Shown piece after piece: positions 29,496 to 38,257 of a stretch of 64,000 nucleotides of DNA. Every line of letters starts with the position of its first letter. Position 1 is the stretch's first letter. The notes under the pieces were generated by a model. It did not search any database. It was given only the letters and a program-made list of their open reading frames with translations, and was not told the origin of the DNA. The position numbers and the translations under genes were made by a program. Source of the DNA: Bacillota bacterium (GTDB taxonomy: Bacteria > Bacillota > Negativicutes > Sporomusales > CTSoil-080); assembly GCA_017889635.1 (NCBI GenBank), contig JAGGAC010000007.1:1-64000 (forward strand), given 5' to 3'.

Positions 29496-30845
29496 ATGAT
29501 GCCAAAGTATTTTCATTCGGTTCGACTGGCACCTGATAGGTGCAAAGGATGTGTGAATTGTATAAAACGATGTCCTACTGAGGCTATTCGTATCCGGAGC
29601 GGCAAGGCAAGAATTATGGAGTCGCGCTGCATAGATTGTGGCGAGTGTATCCGGCGTTGTACTAATCGTGCTAAAACGGCGGTAACTGATAGTATTAGTG
29701 ATCTTAATAAATATAAATATAATGTTGCATTGCCAGCACCATCACTTTACGCCCAATTTAGTCCCGATATTGAGGTCAAGACAATACTGTGTGCTCTTCT
29801 TAGCATTGGTTTTGACGCGGTGTATGAAGTGGCTCAGGGCGCAGAATTTGTTTCTGCGGCTGTCAGGGAGTATATTGAAGGGGGCGAATTTAAGCGCCCG
29901 GCCATTTCTTCGGCTTGTCCGGCGGTGGTTAAGTTGATACAGGTTAAATTTCCTGAACTCATTGATCACTTGATTCCGCTGGATGCTCCGGTGGAAGTTG
30001 CAGCAAGAATGGCTCGTGCGTCTTGTTGCCAGGAGATTAACTTAATGCAGGAAGAAATCGGTATTTGGTTTATTACACCTTGTGCGGCTAAGATGACGGC
30101 GGTAAGACAACCTCTTGGAGCTGAAAAGTCCGATGTCACCGGAACTATTGCTATGGCGCAGATTTACGGCAGCCTTTTAAAGGCAATCGCGACTTGCCAG
30201 ATAGAAGAAGATTATAGCAAAGCTACGGTCGACGGGCTTGGATGGGCGTTAGCCGGTGGTGAAACAAATGCTGTGCGAGTTCAAAAAGCTTTGGTTGTGC
30301 ATGAAATTCACAGCGTAACTGAGGTGCTTGAGCAGGTTGCGCTCGGTAAATTGAATGATGTAGACTATATCGAAGCGTTAGCCTGCGCTGGCGGATGTAT
30401 CGGCGGACCCCTTGCAGTCGAAAATCGGTTTGTAGCAGAACACAATATGCGGCGGCGTCTGGAAAAACTGCAAGCAGAAGAGAGCGGTGCAACAGTGCGA
30501 GTACCGGTCGCGTCTCCAGAAATAACGGTGAATGAGCGTCGTACCTTCGAACCAAGGCCAAGTTTAAGGCTTGATGAAGATATTGTTAAGGCCATGAATA
30601 AACTCGAGCTAATGCAGGCAACTCTTTTAAAGCTGCCAGGACTTGATTGCGGTTCCTGTGGGTCACCGAATTGCCAGGCTCTGGCTGAGGATATTGTCCA
30701 AGGAGTCGCGAGAGAAGCTGATTGTGTCTTTAAATTACGGGAACGGGTTCGTGATCTAGCAAAAGAAATGGTTGATCTTTCAGAGAAGTTGCCGCCGTCG
30801 ATGGAACAAAATGACCAGGGCCGTGAAGGAGGGGATGGGATATGA
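29496..30845 (+). CDS. hydS: [FeFe]-hydrogenase large-subunit-like protein, putative sensory (HydS-like)
   Basis: Two N-terminal 4Fe-4S motifs, H-cluster-like motifs SSACP, TPCAAK, EALACAGGCIGG, C-terminal DCGSCGSPNC Fe-S domain. Confidence 0.78.
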   Translation: MMPKYFHSVRLAPDRCKGCVNCIKRCPTEAIRIRSGKARIMESRCIDCGECIRRCTNRAKTAVTDSISDLNKYKYNVALPAPSLYAQFSPDIEVKTILCALLSIGFDAVYEVAQGAEFVSAAVREYIEGGEFKRPAISSACPAVVKLIQVKFPELIDHLIPLDAPVEVAARMARASCCQEINLMQEEIGIWFITPCAAKMTAVRQPLGAEKSDVTGTIAMAQIYGSLLKAIATCQIEEDYSKATVDGLGWALAGGETNAVRVQKALVVHEIHSVTEVLEQVALGKLNDVDYIEALACAGGCIGGPLAVENRFVAEHNMRRRLEKLQAEESGATVRVPVASPEITVNERRTFEPRPSLRLDEDIVKAMNKLELMQATLLKLPGLDCGSCGSPNCQALAEDIVQGVAREADCVFKLRERVRDLAKEMVDLSEKLPPSMEQNDQGREGGDGI

Positions 30846-31183
30846 CGGTAGAAGAAGTGGTTGCTATTTTGCCACTCAATGTAGTTGCCGGAGCTAGCTG
30901 CATGGATAAGTCGATTAAGAGCGGTTATACATCAGATTTATTAAGTAATGTGATGGGGTTTGCTGCGGCGGATAGTATATGGATTACTATGCAGGGACAT
31001 CAAAATATAGTGGCCGTAGCGTTACTCGCAGGTTTGGCTGCTGTAATTGTCGCCGGAGGTGCAAAACTTGAATCAGATACTATAGAGAAGGCTAGCACTG
31101 AAGGCATTGTTCTTTTAACTACCGAGTTGTCATCCTTTGAGGTGGCGGGCAGGTTGTATGAACTTGGCGTCAGGGGGGCCTAA
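30842..31183 (+). CDS. Stand-alone DRTGG-domain protein (2)
   Basis: Similar size and layout to 28388-28756 (IVLLTTELSSFEVAGRLYELGVRG C-terminus). Confidence 0.75.
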   Translation: MTVEEVVAILPLNVVAGASCMDKSIKSGYTSDLLSNVMGFAAADSIWITMQGHQNIVAVALLAGLAAVIVAGGAKLESDTIEKASTEGIVLLTTELSSFEVAGRLYELGVRGA

Positions 31184-31926
31184 TGCGGCGGCGCTTTGTA
31201 ACTGACCTCCATGTTCATTCTGTTTTATCGCCCTGTGCCGCGGTGGAGATGACACCGCGCAACATTATTTGGCATGCTGCGAAATACGAAATCGACATTA
31301 TTGCTATTGCTGATCATAACGCAGGTGCTAATGTCCGTGCTGCTCTCGATGCAGCACAAGGGACGGCGATTACCGTTGTGCCGGCGATGGAAGTGGAAAC
31401 AAAGGAAGAAGTCCACTTACTAGCGTTGTTTGGGCAATTAGAAGAACTTTTGATTTGGGAGAAAATCGTAAGAGCACATTTGCCTGAGAAACTAAACGAT
31501 ACCGATAAATTTGGCGTTCAGTTTGTGGTTGACGCCGAGGATAATCTGGTAAAAGTTGAAGATAGATTGCTATTAACTTCTATTTCCCTAGGCGTTGAAG
31601 AGGTTGCCGAACAGGTTGCAAGGCTTGGAGGAATTTGTATAGCCAGCCATGCAGACCGGCCGAGTTACAGTATCGTATCGCAACTAGGTTTTATTCCTCC
31701 GGATATTAAACTCGCTGCACTTGAGGTTTCTGGTCGCTTAGGGCGTGAGCAAACGCTGCAGAAGTTTCCGGTTTTAGAAAATTGGCCGCTTATTGTATCT
31801 TCGGATGCACATTCTATAGATAGATTAGTTAATAGCCCTAAAACAGCATTTTGGTTGGAAGAACCGACCTTTGTCCAGCTTCGGCAGGCATTGAAGGATG
31901 GTACCATTAGCTGGATCAAAGCATGA
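31183..31926 (+). CDS. PHP-domain metal-dependent phosphoesterase
   Basis: DLHVHSVLSPCA, AIADHN, CIASHADRPSYS, SSDAHSI. Confidence 0.88.
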   Translation: MRRRFVTDLHVHSVLSPCAAVEMTPRNIIWHAAKYEIDIIAIADHNAGANVRAALDAAQGTAITVVPAMEVETKEEVHLLALFGQLEELLIWEKIVRAHLPEKLNDTDKFGVQFVVDAEDNLVKVEDRLLLTSISLGVEEVAEQVARLGGICIASHADRPSYSIVSQLGFIPPDIKLAALEVSGRLGREQTLQKFPVLENWPLIVSSDAHSIDRLVNSPKTAFWLEEPTFVQLRQALKDGTISWIKA

Positions 31927-31977
31927 CTGATAAAATGTCTAAAATTATGATAAAAGCATTTCTATAAGGAGGATATG

Positions 31978-32475
31978 ATGAGTAAGGATCAAACTAATCA
32001 ATGTTGCTGTGGAGGTAATAACGAGCAATTTGCCAAGCTTGATGAAGTGCTGGTTAAGTATGAAGGTGTGAAAGGAGCGCTAATACCTGTACTGCAGGAG
32101 GCGCAGAATGTCTACGGCTACTTGTCTAAGGATATTATTACCAGAATTGGAGAAAAACTAGGTATTGCCACTAGTCAGATTTATGGTGTGGCTACTTTTT
32201 ACTCGCAATTTCATCTAAAACCGCGTGGGCGTAATATTATCAGGGTATGCCAGGGGACGGCATGCCATGTAAGAGGTGCTAAAGCCATATTGCAGGCATT
32301 GGAAGATAACTTGAAGATTTCTGCTGGAAGCACCACCCCAGATCTCAAGTTTACCTTGGAAACAGTGGCTTGCATCGGGGCATGCGGGCTGGCTCCGGTG
32401 CTAATGATTAACGATGATACTCATGGTCGACTGACGCCTGAAGCGATTCCCGGGATATTGGCCAAATACGCATAG
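31978..32475 (+). CDS. hydC: NuoE-like subunit of NAD-dependent hydrogenase
   Basis: GVATFYSQFHLKPRGRNIIRVCQGTACHVRGA and CIGACGLAPV [2Fe-2S] motifs. Confidence 0.88.
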   Translation: MSKDQTNQCCCGGNNEQFAKLDEVLVKYEGVKGALIPVLQEAQNVYGYLSKDIITRIGEKLGIATSQIYGVATFYSQFHLKPRGRNIIRVCQGTACHVRGAKAILQALEDNLKISAGSTTPDLKFTLETVACIGACGLAPVLMINDDTHGRLTPEAIPGILAKYA

Positions 32476-32479
32476 CATT

Positions 32480-33043
32480 ATGCGTGAACTGGCTTTACAT
32501 ATTTTGGATTTAGTGCAAAATTCAATTGAAGCAGGAGCAAAGCGTGTATTGTTGGAGATTGTCGAAGATATGTCGACAGACACTTTGCTTATCCGGGTTA
32601 GTGACAATGGTAAGGGAATGGATGCAGAGACAAAGAAAAAAGTCGTTGATCCCTTTGTCACCAGCCGGACGACGCGCCGAGTGGGACTCGGACTGCCGCT
32701 CATCGATATGTCAACCAAGCAGTGTGACGGCTATCTAAAGATTGAATCTGAATTAGGTAAGGGCACTGTCATTGAAGCAGCTTATCGCCACAGCCATTTA
32801 GATCGACCGCCGCTTGGCAATATGCTTGAGACGCTAAAAACGTTGATTATTGCTAATCCAGAGCTAGATTTTAACTATCGCCATATGGTAAATGGCGAGG
32901 TATTTATATTATCCACCTGTGAGCTTTCGGACATATTGGCGGGAGTTCCGTTTAGTCATCCGGATGTTATTGTGTGGCTTCAAGCCTTTTTGTCAGAGAG
33001 CTTAAATAACTTGTATGGAGGTGCAAAAGATGAAAACCATTGA
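32480..33043 (+). CDS. Histidine-kinase-like ATPase (HATPase) protein
   Basis: ILDLVQNSIEAGA, DNGKGMDAE, GLGLPLI boxes; no obvious His phosphoacceptor domain. Confidence 0.83.
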   Translation: MRELALHILDLVQNSIEAGAKRVLLEIVEDMSTDTLLIRVSDNGKGMDAETKKKVVDPFVTSRTTRRVGLGLPLIDMSTKQCDGYLKIESELGKGTVIEAAYRHSHLDRPPLGNMLETLKTLIIANPELDFNYRHMVNGEVFILSTCELSDILAGVPFSHPDVIVWLQAFLSESLNNLYGGAKDENH

Positions 33044-33395
33044 GGATTTAAAACGTATGCGGGAACAATTTCAGGCTGAAAACAGCCTTCGGCAAGCTGG
33101 TGGAATTCAGGTCATTGTGGGAATGGGGACCTGCGGAATTGCCGCCGGGGCGCGTGAAGTCATGACCTCCATTCTTGATGAAATTGCCAAACGCAAACTG
33201 CAAAATGTTATAGTGCGTCAAACCGGTTGCATCGGTATGTGTGAACAAGAGGTGCTTGTCGACGTCGTACGTCCTGGTGAACCGCGCATTACATATGGTA
33301 AAGTTACTGCCGACGATGTGTCCCAAATAATCGGTGAACATGTGGTCAACGGGCGTATTGTTGAGAAATTAGTTGTCGGGAAAATTACTGACTAA
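33030..33395 (+). CDS. [2Fe-2S] thioredoxin-like ferredoxin
   Basis: GMGTCGIAAGA...RQTGCIGMCEQEVLVDV. Confidence 0.87.
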   Translation: MKTIEDLKRMREQFQAENSLRQAGGIQVIVGMGTCGIAAGAREVMTSILDEIAKRKLQNVIVRQTGCIGMCEQEVLVDVVRPGEPRITYGKVTADDVSQIIGEHVVNGRIVEKLVVGKITD

Positions 33396-33420
33396 CCGAG
33401 TAAGCGATAGGAGGTAAAAA

Positions 33421-35211
33421 ATGCAACACATCAGAGCGCATGTACTTATTTGTGCCGGTACCGGCTGCACTGCGTCAGGGGCAAAAAGAGTAGAAGCAGC
33501 CCTGCAGGAAGAACTGGCGAAAAAAGGATTGGATAAAGAAATTAAGATAGTTGAGACTGGCTGCCATGGTTTTTGTGAGGCCGGTCCACTGGTTATTGTT
33601 TACCCTGAGGGAACTTTCTACGTACGTGTCCAGGAAGAGGACGTGCCGGAGTTGGTCGAAAGTCATTTATACAAAGGCCGTATTGTAGAGCGCCTGTTGT
33701 ATAAAGAACCTGTCACTCATGAGAGCGTGCCTAATTACAATGACCTTAGCTTCTATAAAAAACAACAGCGCATGGTGTTGGCTAACTGCGGTCATATAAA
33801 CCCCGAAGTTATCGGTGATTATATAGCTAGTGGTGGCTATGAAGCGTTGGCAAAGGCCCTGACGGGGATGTCTCCGACTGAGGTAGTAGCTGAAGTGAAA
33901 AAATCTGGGTTGCGTGGCCGCGGCGGCGGCGGGTTCCCTACTGGGATGAAATGGGGATTTACCCAGAACGCTGTTGGGGATAAGAAATACGTCGTTTGTA
34001 ATGCCGATGAAGGTGACCCAGGGGCGTTTATGGACCGCAGTGTACTAGAAGGTGATCCGCATCGTGTTATCGAGGGTATGGCGATTTGCGGCTACGCTAT
34101 CGGAGCGGATGAAGGCTATCTTTATGTGCGGGCCGAATATCCTTTGGCGATAAAACGGCTTCGTATTGCTATAGATCAGGCTGAAGAAATGGGTCTTTTA
34201 GGTGAGAATATTTTTGGCTCTGGGTTCAATTTTCGATTAAAAATTAAAGAAGGCGCCGGAGCTTTTGTCTGCGGCGAAGAAACAGCTCTTCTAGCATCCA
34301 TTGAAGGAAAGCGTGGGATGCCTCGTCCTCGCCCTCCCTTTCCGGCTATTTCCGGTTTGTGGGGTAAGCCGACAAACATCAATAATGTCGAAACCTTTGC
34401 CAATATACCGCAGATTATTAATAAAGGCTCGGCTTGGTACGCAAGCATTGGTACTGAAAAAAGCAAAGGTACCAAAGTATTTGCGCTAACCGGGCGGATT
34501 AACCATACTGGTCTGGCGGAAGTGCCAATGGGTATAAGCATGCGGGAAATTATTTTCGACATTGGCGGCGGTATTATCGGTGGCAAAAAATTTAAGGCTG
34601 TTCAGATCGGTGGTCCATCAGGCGGCTGTTTGCCAGAACAATTACTTGACCTTCCTGTCGATTATGATTCCTTGATTCAAGTTGGAGCAATGATGGGCTC
34701 AGGCGGTCTTGTAGTTATGGATGAAACAACCTGCATGGTTGACTTGGCAAAATTTTTCCTTGCTTTTACTCAGGCTGAATCTTGCGGCAAGTGTACGCCG
34801 TGCCGTGAAGGCACTAAGCGTATGCTTGAAATATTGAATAGAATTACAGAGGGAAATGGTAAAGAAGGGGATATTGAGTTATTAGAGGAGATGTCCCGTA
34901 ATATAAAGAATACGGCACTATGTGGCTTGGGGCAAACCGCGCCAAATCCTGTTTTGAGTACACTTCGGTATTTTCGTAATGAATACGAAGCACATATAAC
35001 TGAAAAACGTTGTCCGGCGGGCGCGTGTAGTGCGCTGACAGGCTATAGCATTACCGAGCTTTGTAAAGGTTGCGGGTTATGTAAAAAATCTTGCCCGGTA
35101 GAGGCCATTAGCGGTGAAATTAAGGGACGCCATAACATCAATTCCGAAGCCTGCATAAAGTGTGGAGCCTGCATAGCAAAATGTCCGTTCAAAGCTATTA
35201 TTAAAGGTTAA
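33421..35211 (+). CDS. hydB: NuoF-like flavoprotein subunit of NAD-dependent hydrogenase
   Basis: N-terminal [2Fe-2S], GRGGGGFPTGMKW (FMN/NADH), ESCGKCTPCREG, C-terminal 2[4Fe-4S]. Confidence 0.93.
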   Translation: MQHIRAHVLICAGTGCTASGAKRVEAALQEELAKKGLDKEIKIVETGCHGFCEAGPLVIVYPEGTFYVRVQEEDVPELVESHLYKGRIVERLLYKEPVTHESVPNYNDLSFYKKQQRMVLANCGHINPEVIGDYIASGGYEALAKALTGMSPTEVVAEVKKSGLRGRGGGGFPTGMKWGFTQNAVGDKKYVVCNADEGDPGAFMDRSVLEGDPHRVIEGMAICGYAIGADEGYLYVRAEYPLAIKRLRIAIDQAEEMGLLGENIFGSGFNFRLKIKEGAGAFVCGEETALLASIEGKRGMPRPRPPFPAISGLWGKPTNINNVETFANIPQIINKGSAWYASIGTEKSKGTKVFALTGRINHTGLAEVPMGISMREIIFDIGGGIIGGKKFKAVQIGGPSGGCLPEQLLDLPVDYDSLIQVGAMMGSGGLVVMDETTCMVDLAKFFLAFTQAESCGKCTPCREGTKRMLEILNRITEGNGKEGDIELLEEMSRNIKNTALCGLGQTAPNPVLSTLRYFRNEYEAHITEKRCPAGACSALTGYSITELCKGCGLCKKSCPVEAISGEIKGRHNINSEACIKCGACIAKCPFKAIIKG

Positions 35212-35235
35212 TTTATTAAAAGTGTGGTGATAAAG

Positions 35236-36960
35236 ATGGAAATGGTAAATGTTACAATAGATGGACAACAACTTGAAGTGCCCAAGACTGCTACCGTGCT
35301 TGAAGCAGTGCAAAGGGCCGGTATAAAAATACCGACACTTTGTTATCATCCTGAACTTAGACCAGAAGGAGCCTGCAGGGTTTGTATGGTCGAGGTTGAA
35401 GGAGCTCGTAGTTTGGTGGCGTCCTGTGTTTATCCTGTAAGTGATGGGATAGTAGTTCGCACTAATACTGCAGCTGTGCGAGAGGCACGCCGGATGGTAG
35501 TGGAGCTTTTATTAGCTAATCATCCGCCTGACTGTTTTACCTGTGCTCGTAATTTAAACTGTGAACTTCAAACAATTGCTGCTGACTTGGGCTTAAGAAA
35601 AGTCAGGTTTGAGGGAGAACGGAAAAGCATTCCTATTGACGCTAATAATCCTTCCTTGGTTCGCGACCAGGAAAAGTGTATTCTGTGCGGACGATGCATT
35701 CGAGCTTGTAGTGAGCGACAGGGAGTAAATGTATATAGTTTTGTTCACCGCGGGTTTAATACTAATGTTGCTCCGGCTTTCGAAACTGGTTTGGATGAAG
35801 CTCCGTGTACTTTTTGCGGGCAGTGCGCTGCTGTCTGTCCTACTGCTGCAATAGTCGAAAAGGACGATACGGCGGCAGTATGGAGAGCCATCAGCGATCC
35901 AACGAAGCACGTAGTAGTACAAACTGCCCCAGCCGTTCGGGTGGCTCTGGGTGAGGCCTTGGGAATGGGACCTGGTAGTATTGTTACCGGTAAAATGGTT
36001 GCTGCGCTACGTGACCTTGGATTTGACAGGGTTTTCGATACCGATTTTAGCGCTGATTTAACTATTATGGAAGAAGGTCATGAGTTTATTGGCCGTCTGT
36101 CGAATGGCGGCAAACTGCCGATGATTACCTCTTGTAGCCCTGGTTGGGTCAATTTTATTGAAATTATGTATCCTGACCTATTAGATCATCTTTCAACCGC
36201 CAAATCACCACAGCAAATGTTTGGTGCGTTGGTGAAGACCTATTATGCTGAAAAAAGCGGTATTAACCCCAAAGATATTGTGTCAGTCTCAGTGATGCCT
36301 TGTACCGCTAAGAAAGCGGAGGCGGCCCGCGAAGAAATGAACTCTAGCGGGTACCAGGATGTCGATTATGTACTGACTACTAGGGAACTTGCTCGCATGA
36401 TCAAAGCGGCAGGCATTGATTTTAGCAAACTAGCGGCTGAGCAATTTGATGCTCCTTTAGGTATTTCGACTGGTGCCGCGGTCATATTTGGAGCCACTGG
36501 TGGGGTTATGGAAGCCGCCCTTAGGACAGTGGCGGAAGTTGTGACCGGAAAGGAACTCGAGTCTCTTGATTTCCATGCTGTACGGGGCTTGACAGGCGTA
36601 AGAGAAGCTGAAGTGCCGGTAGGGGATCTCAAAGTCAAAGTTGCTGTTGCGCATACCTTGGCCAATGCTAGAAAATTGTTAGACAGAATTAGAAACGGTC
36701 AGGCTGATTATCACTTTATCGAAATTATGGCTTGCCCCGGAGGCTGCATCGGCGGCGGCGGTCAGCCTTATTCGACATCCTGTGATATCCGGCAAAAACG
36801 CATTGATTCCATTTATGAGTGCGACCAATGCAGTTCACTAAGGAAGTCGCATGAAAATCCGGCGATAAAAGAACTTTATGAAACTTGGCTCGGGAAGCCG
36901 CTGGGCGAGAAATCACATCATTTGCTACATACTCATTATCATCAACAAAAGCGTGGTTGA
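35236..36960 (+). CDS. hydA: [FeFe]-hydrogenase catalytic subunit
   Basis: N-terminal NuoG-like [2Fe-2S]/His-Cys/2[4Fe-4S] domains, H-cluster motifs TSCSPGW, MPCTAKKAE, EIMACPGGCIGGGGQP, C-terminal small-subunit-like domain. Confidence 0.93.
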   Translation: MEMVNVTIDGQQLEVPKTATVLEAVQRAGIKIPTLCYHPELRPEGACRVCMVEVEGARSLVASCVYPVSDGIVVRTNTAAVREARRMVVELLLANHPPDCFTCARNLNCELQTIAADLGLRKVRFEGERKSIPIDANNPSLVRDQEKCILCGRCIRACSERQGVNVYSFVHRGFNTNVAPAFETGLDEAPCTFCGQCAAVCPTAAIVEKDDTAAVWRAISDPTKHVVVQTAPAVRVALGEALGMGPGSIVTGKMVAALRDLGFDRVFDTDFSADLTIMEEGHEFIGRLSNGGKLPMITSCSPGWVNFIEIMYPDLLDHLSTAKSPQQMFGALVKTYYAEKSGINPKDIVSVSVMPCTAKKAEAAREEMNSSGYQDVDYVLTTRELARMIKAAGIDFSKLAAEQFDAPLGISTGAAVIFGATGGVMEAALRTVAEVVTGKELESLDFHAVRGLTGVREAEVPVGDLKVKVAVAHTLANARKLLDRIRNGQADYHFIEIMACPGGCIGGGGQPYSTSCDIRQKRIDSIYECDQCSSLRKSHENPAIKELYETWLGKPLGEKSHHLLHTHYHQQKRG

Positions 36961-36974
36961 AAATAATAAAGATT

Positions 36975-37026
36975 AAAAAGCACCAACTTGCACTTGAAAA
37001 TGTAATGCAAGTTGGTGCTTTTTGTA
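36975..37026 (+). terminator. Terminator of the hydrogenase operon
   Basis: AAAAAGCACCAACTTGCA...TGCAAGTTGGTGCTTTTT. Confidence 0.93.
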
Positions 37027-37056
37027 AAGAATACCGCTACTAAGATCCTAAATGTA

Positions 37057-37256
37057 GGAGGGCCAAGCTGCCCGGTAAATGGACAGTCTTGGCTAAGTAT
37101 TTATAGAGAATATAATGACTGCTTGGTATATTATATTCCGTGCTTAGAATAGCTTTTATAGGCCGTTTACCGTCTTGCCCAGGACTATATCGAGCAGCCT
37201 TCTTTACAGTGGGTTACGGGACGAAGCATCATCCAAACCACTACAGAAAACCTCCC
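37057..37256. ncRNA. Candidate structured intergenic RNA, unassigned
   Basis: Nested complementary segments: GGAGGG(37057)/CCTCCC(37251), CGGTAAA(37073)/TTTACCG(37166), CTAAG(37093)/CTTAG(37143), GAATATAAT(37108)/ATTATATTC(37130), AGTGG(37208)/CCACT(37238); no ORF. Confidence 0.4.
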
Positions 37257-37536
37257 TTCGCTTGAGTAGTATATATTATTAAAAAAGGGTAGCTGAAATT
37301 CCTAATGGTTACAATTTATCTATTTGAAAAATATGGATAAAGCTGTAGTAAGGTTTGGCTGTATACCTATTAGAAAGTAAAGTGATATTTTAATAGTATA
37401 TTAACGAAGTGGATTAGGAGTATGGATTAAAACAGAAAGCGAAAATGGAAAATATGCATTAATGACTAAGGGGGCAAGTTATGCTAGACTATACATAAAA
37501 TGTAGTCAATAATTTTATTGAGAGGATGAAACAGGA

Positions 37537-38007
37537 ATGTTGAATAGAAAAATGACGCTTATACTGATTATAAGCATTATGGTGATCGTATTAGCGGCAG
37601 CTGGGTGCGGAGGTGGCAGTGGACTTCAGCGGGTTTCCGGGCTGTCCTCCGATGATGTGGTAAAGACCTTTTTTAATGCAGCTAAATCAGGTCAGTTAAA
37701 TGAAGCTGCTCTGTATGTGGCGCCAAGCTCAAAAAATGACCCCCAGACAGTTCTGAAATATCTGACTGGCCAATCAGGTCTGGAAGTAATAAAGCATGCT
37801 AATCTTCTGTCATTAAAAAAGGTAACTGAACAAGGTAATTACGCAGTTGTTGTGGCTACGTTGCAGCCTGAGCAGAATAGCCTTGCGTTGACAGTTAAAC
37901 CGGTTGGGTTGGAAAAGATTAATGGTGAGTGGTATATTGTTGATTTCAGTAAAATTTATCAAGATTCAAAATATCAATTGTTGCAGCAACTATTGAGCAA
38001 GATATAG
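37537..38007 (+). CDS. Lipoprotein, DUF4878-like
   Basis: Lipobox LAAAGC; ~150 aa NTF2-like domain (VVKTFFNAAKSGQ...INGEWYIVDF). Confidence 0.7.
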   Translation: MLNRKMTLILIISIMVIVLAAAGCGGGSGLQRVSGLSSDDVVKTFFNAAKSGQLNEAALYVAPSSKNDPQTVLKYLTGQSGLEVIKHANLLSLKKVTEQGNYAVVVATLQPEQNSLALTVKPVGLEKINGEWYIVDFSKIYQDSKYQLLQQLLSKI

Positions 38008-38009
38008 AG

Positions 38010-38037
38010 TTTATCTCGTTAACAGCCTGTAAGACTC
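38010..38037 (-). repeat. Intergenic repeat element, partial copy 3
   Basis: Reverse complement GAGTCTTACAGGCTGTTAACGAGATAAA matches 29416-29444 except for one inserted A. Confidence 0.85.
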
Positions 38038-38048
38038 ATTTATATCTA

Positions 38049-38076
38049 AAAGGCGGGAGCAATCCCGTCTTTTTTG
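38049..38076 (+). terminator. Terminator after lipoprotein gene
   Basis: AAGGCGGGAgcaaTCCCGTCTTTTTT. Confidence 0.8.
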
Positions 38077-38257
38077 CTATTTGCTCGGGTTGGGCGAATA
38101 TTGTGTATGCTGTTATCAAGGTATTTGATTAGGATACTGAAGTTTTTACAACATCTCTTGTGGAAATAATTTACATATAGCTATATAATATGCTTGATAG
38201 AAAAATTTGTTTCAAAATAATTGTTGGCGATATACGAGGTGATGACTTATTGTTAAT

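Noticed and set aside
37057-37256. RNase P, 6S or SRP RNA
   Set aside because: Some short words resemble RNase P (CGGTAAA, ACAGAA) but the GAGGAAAGTCC core is absent and the length is too short; 6S/SRP signatures not recognised. Kept only as an unassigned candidate
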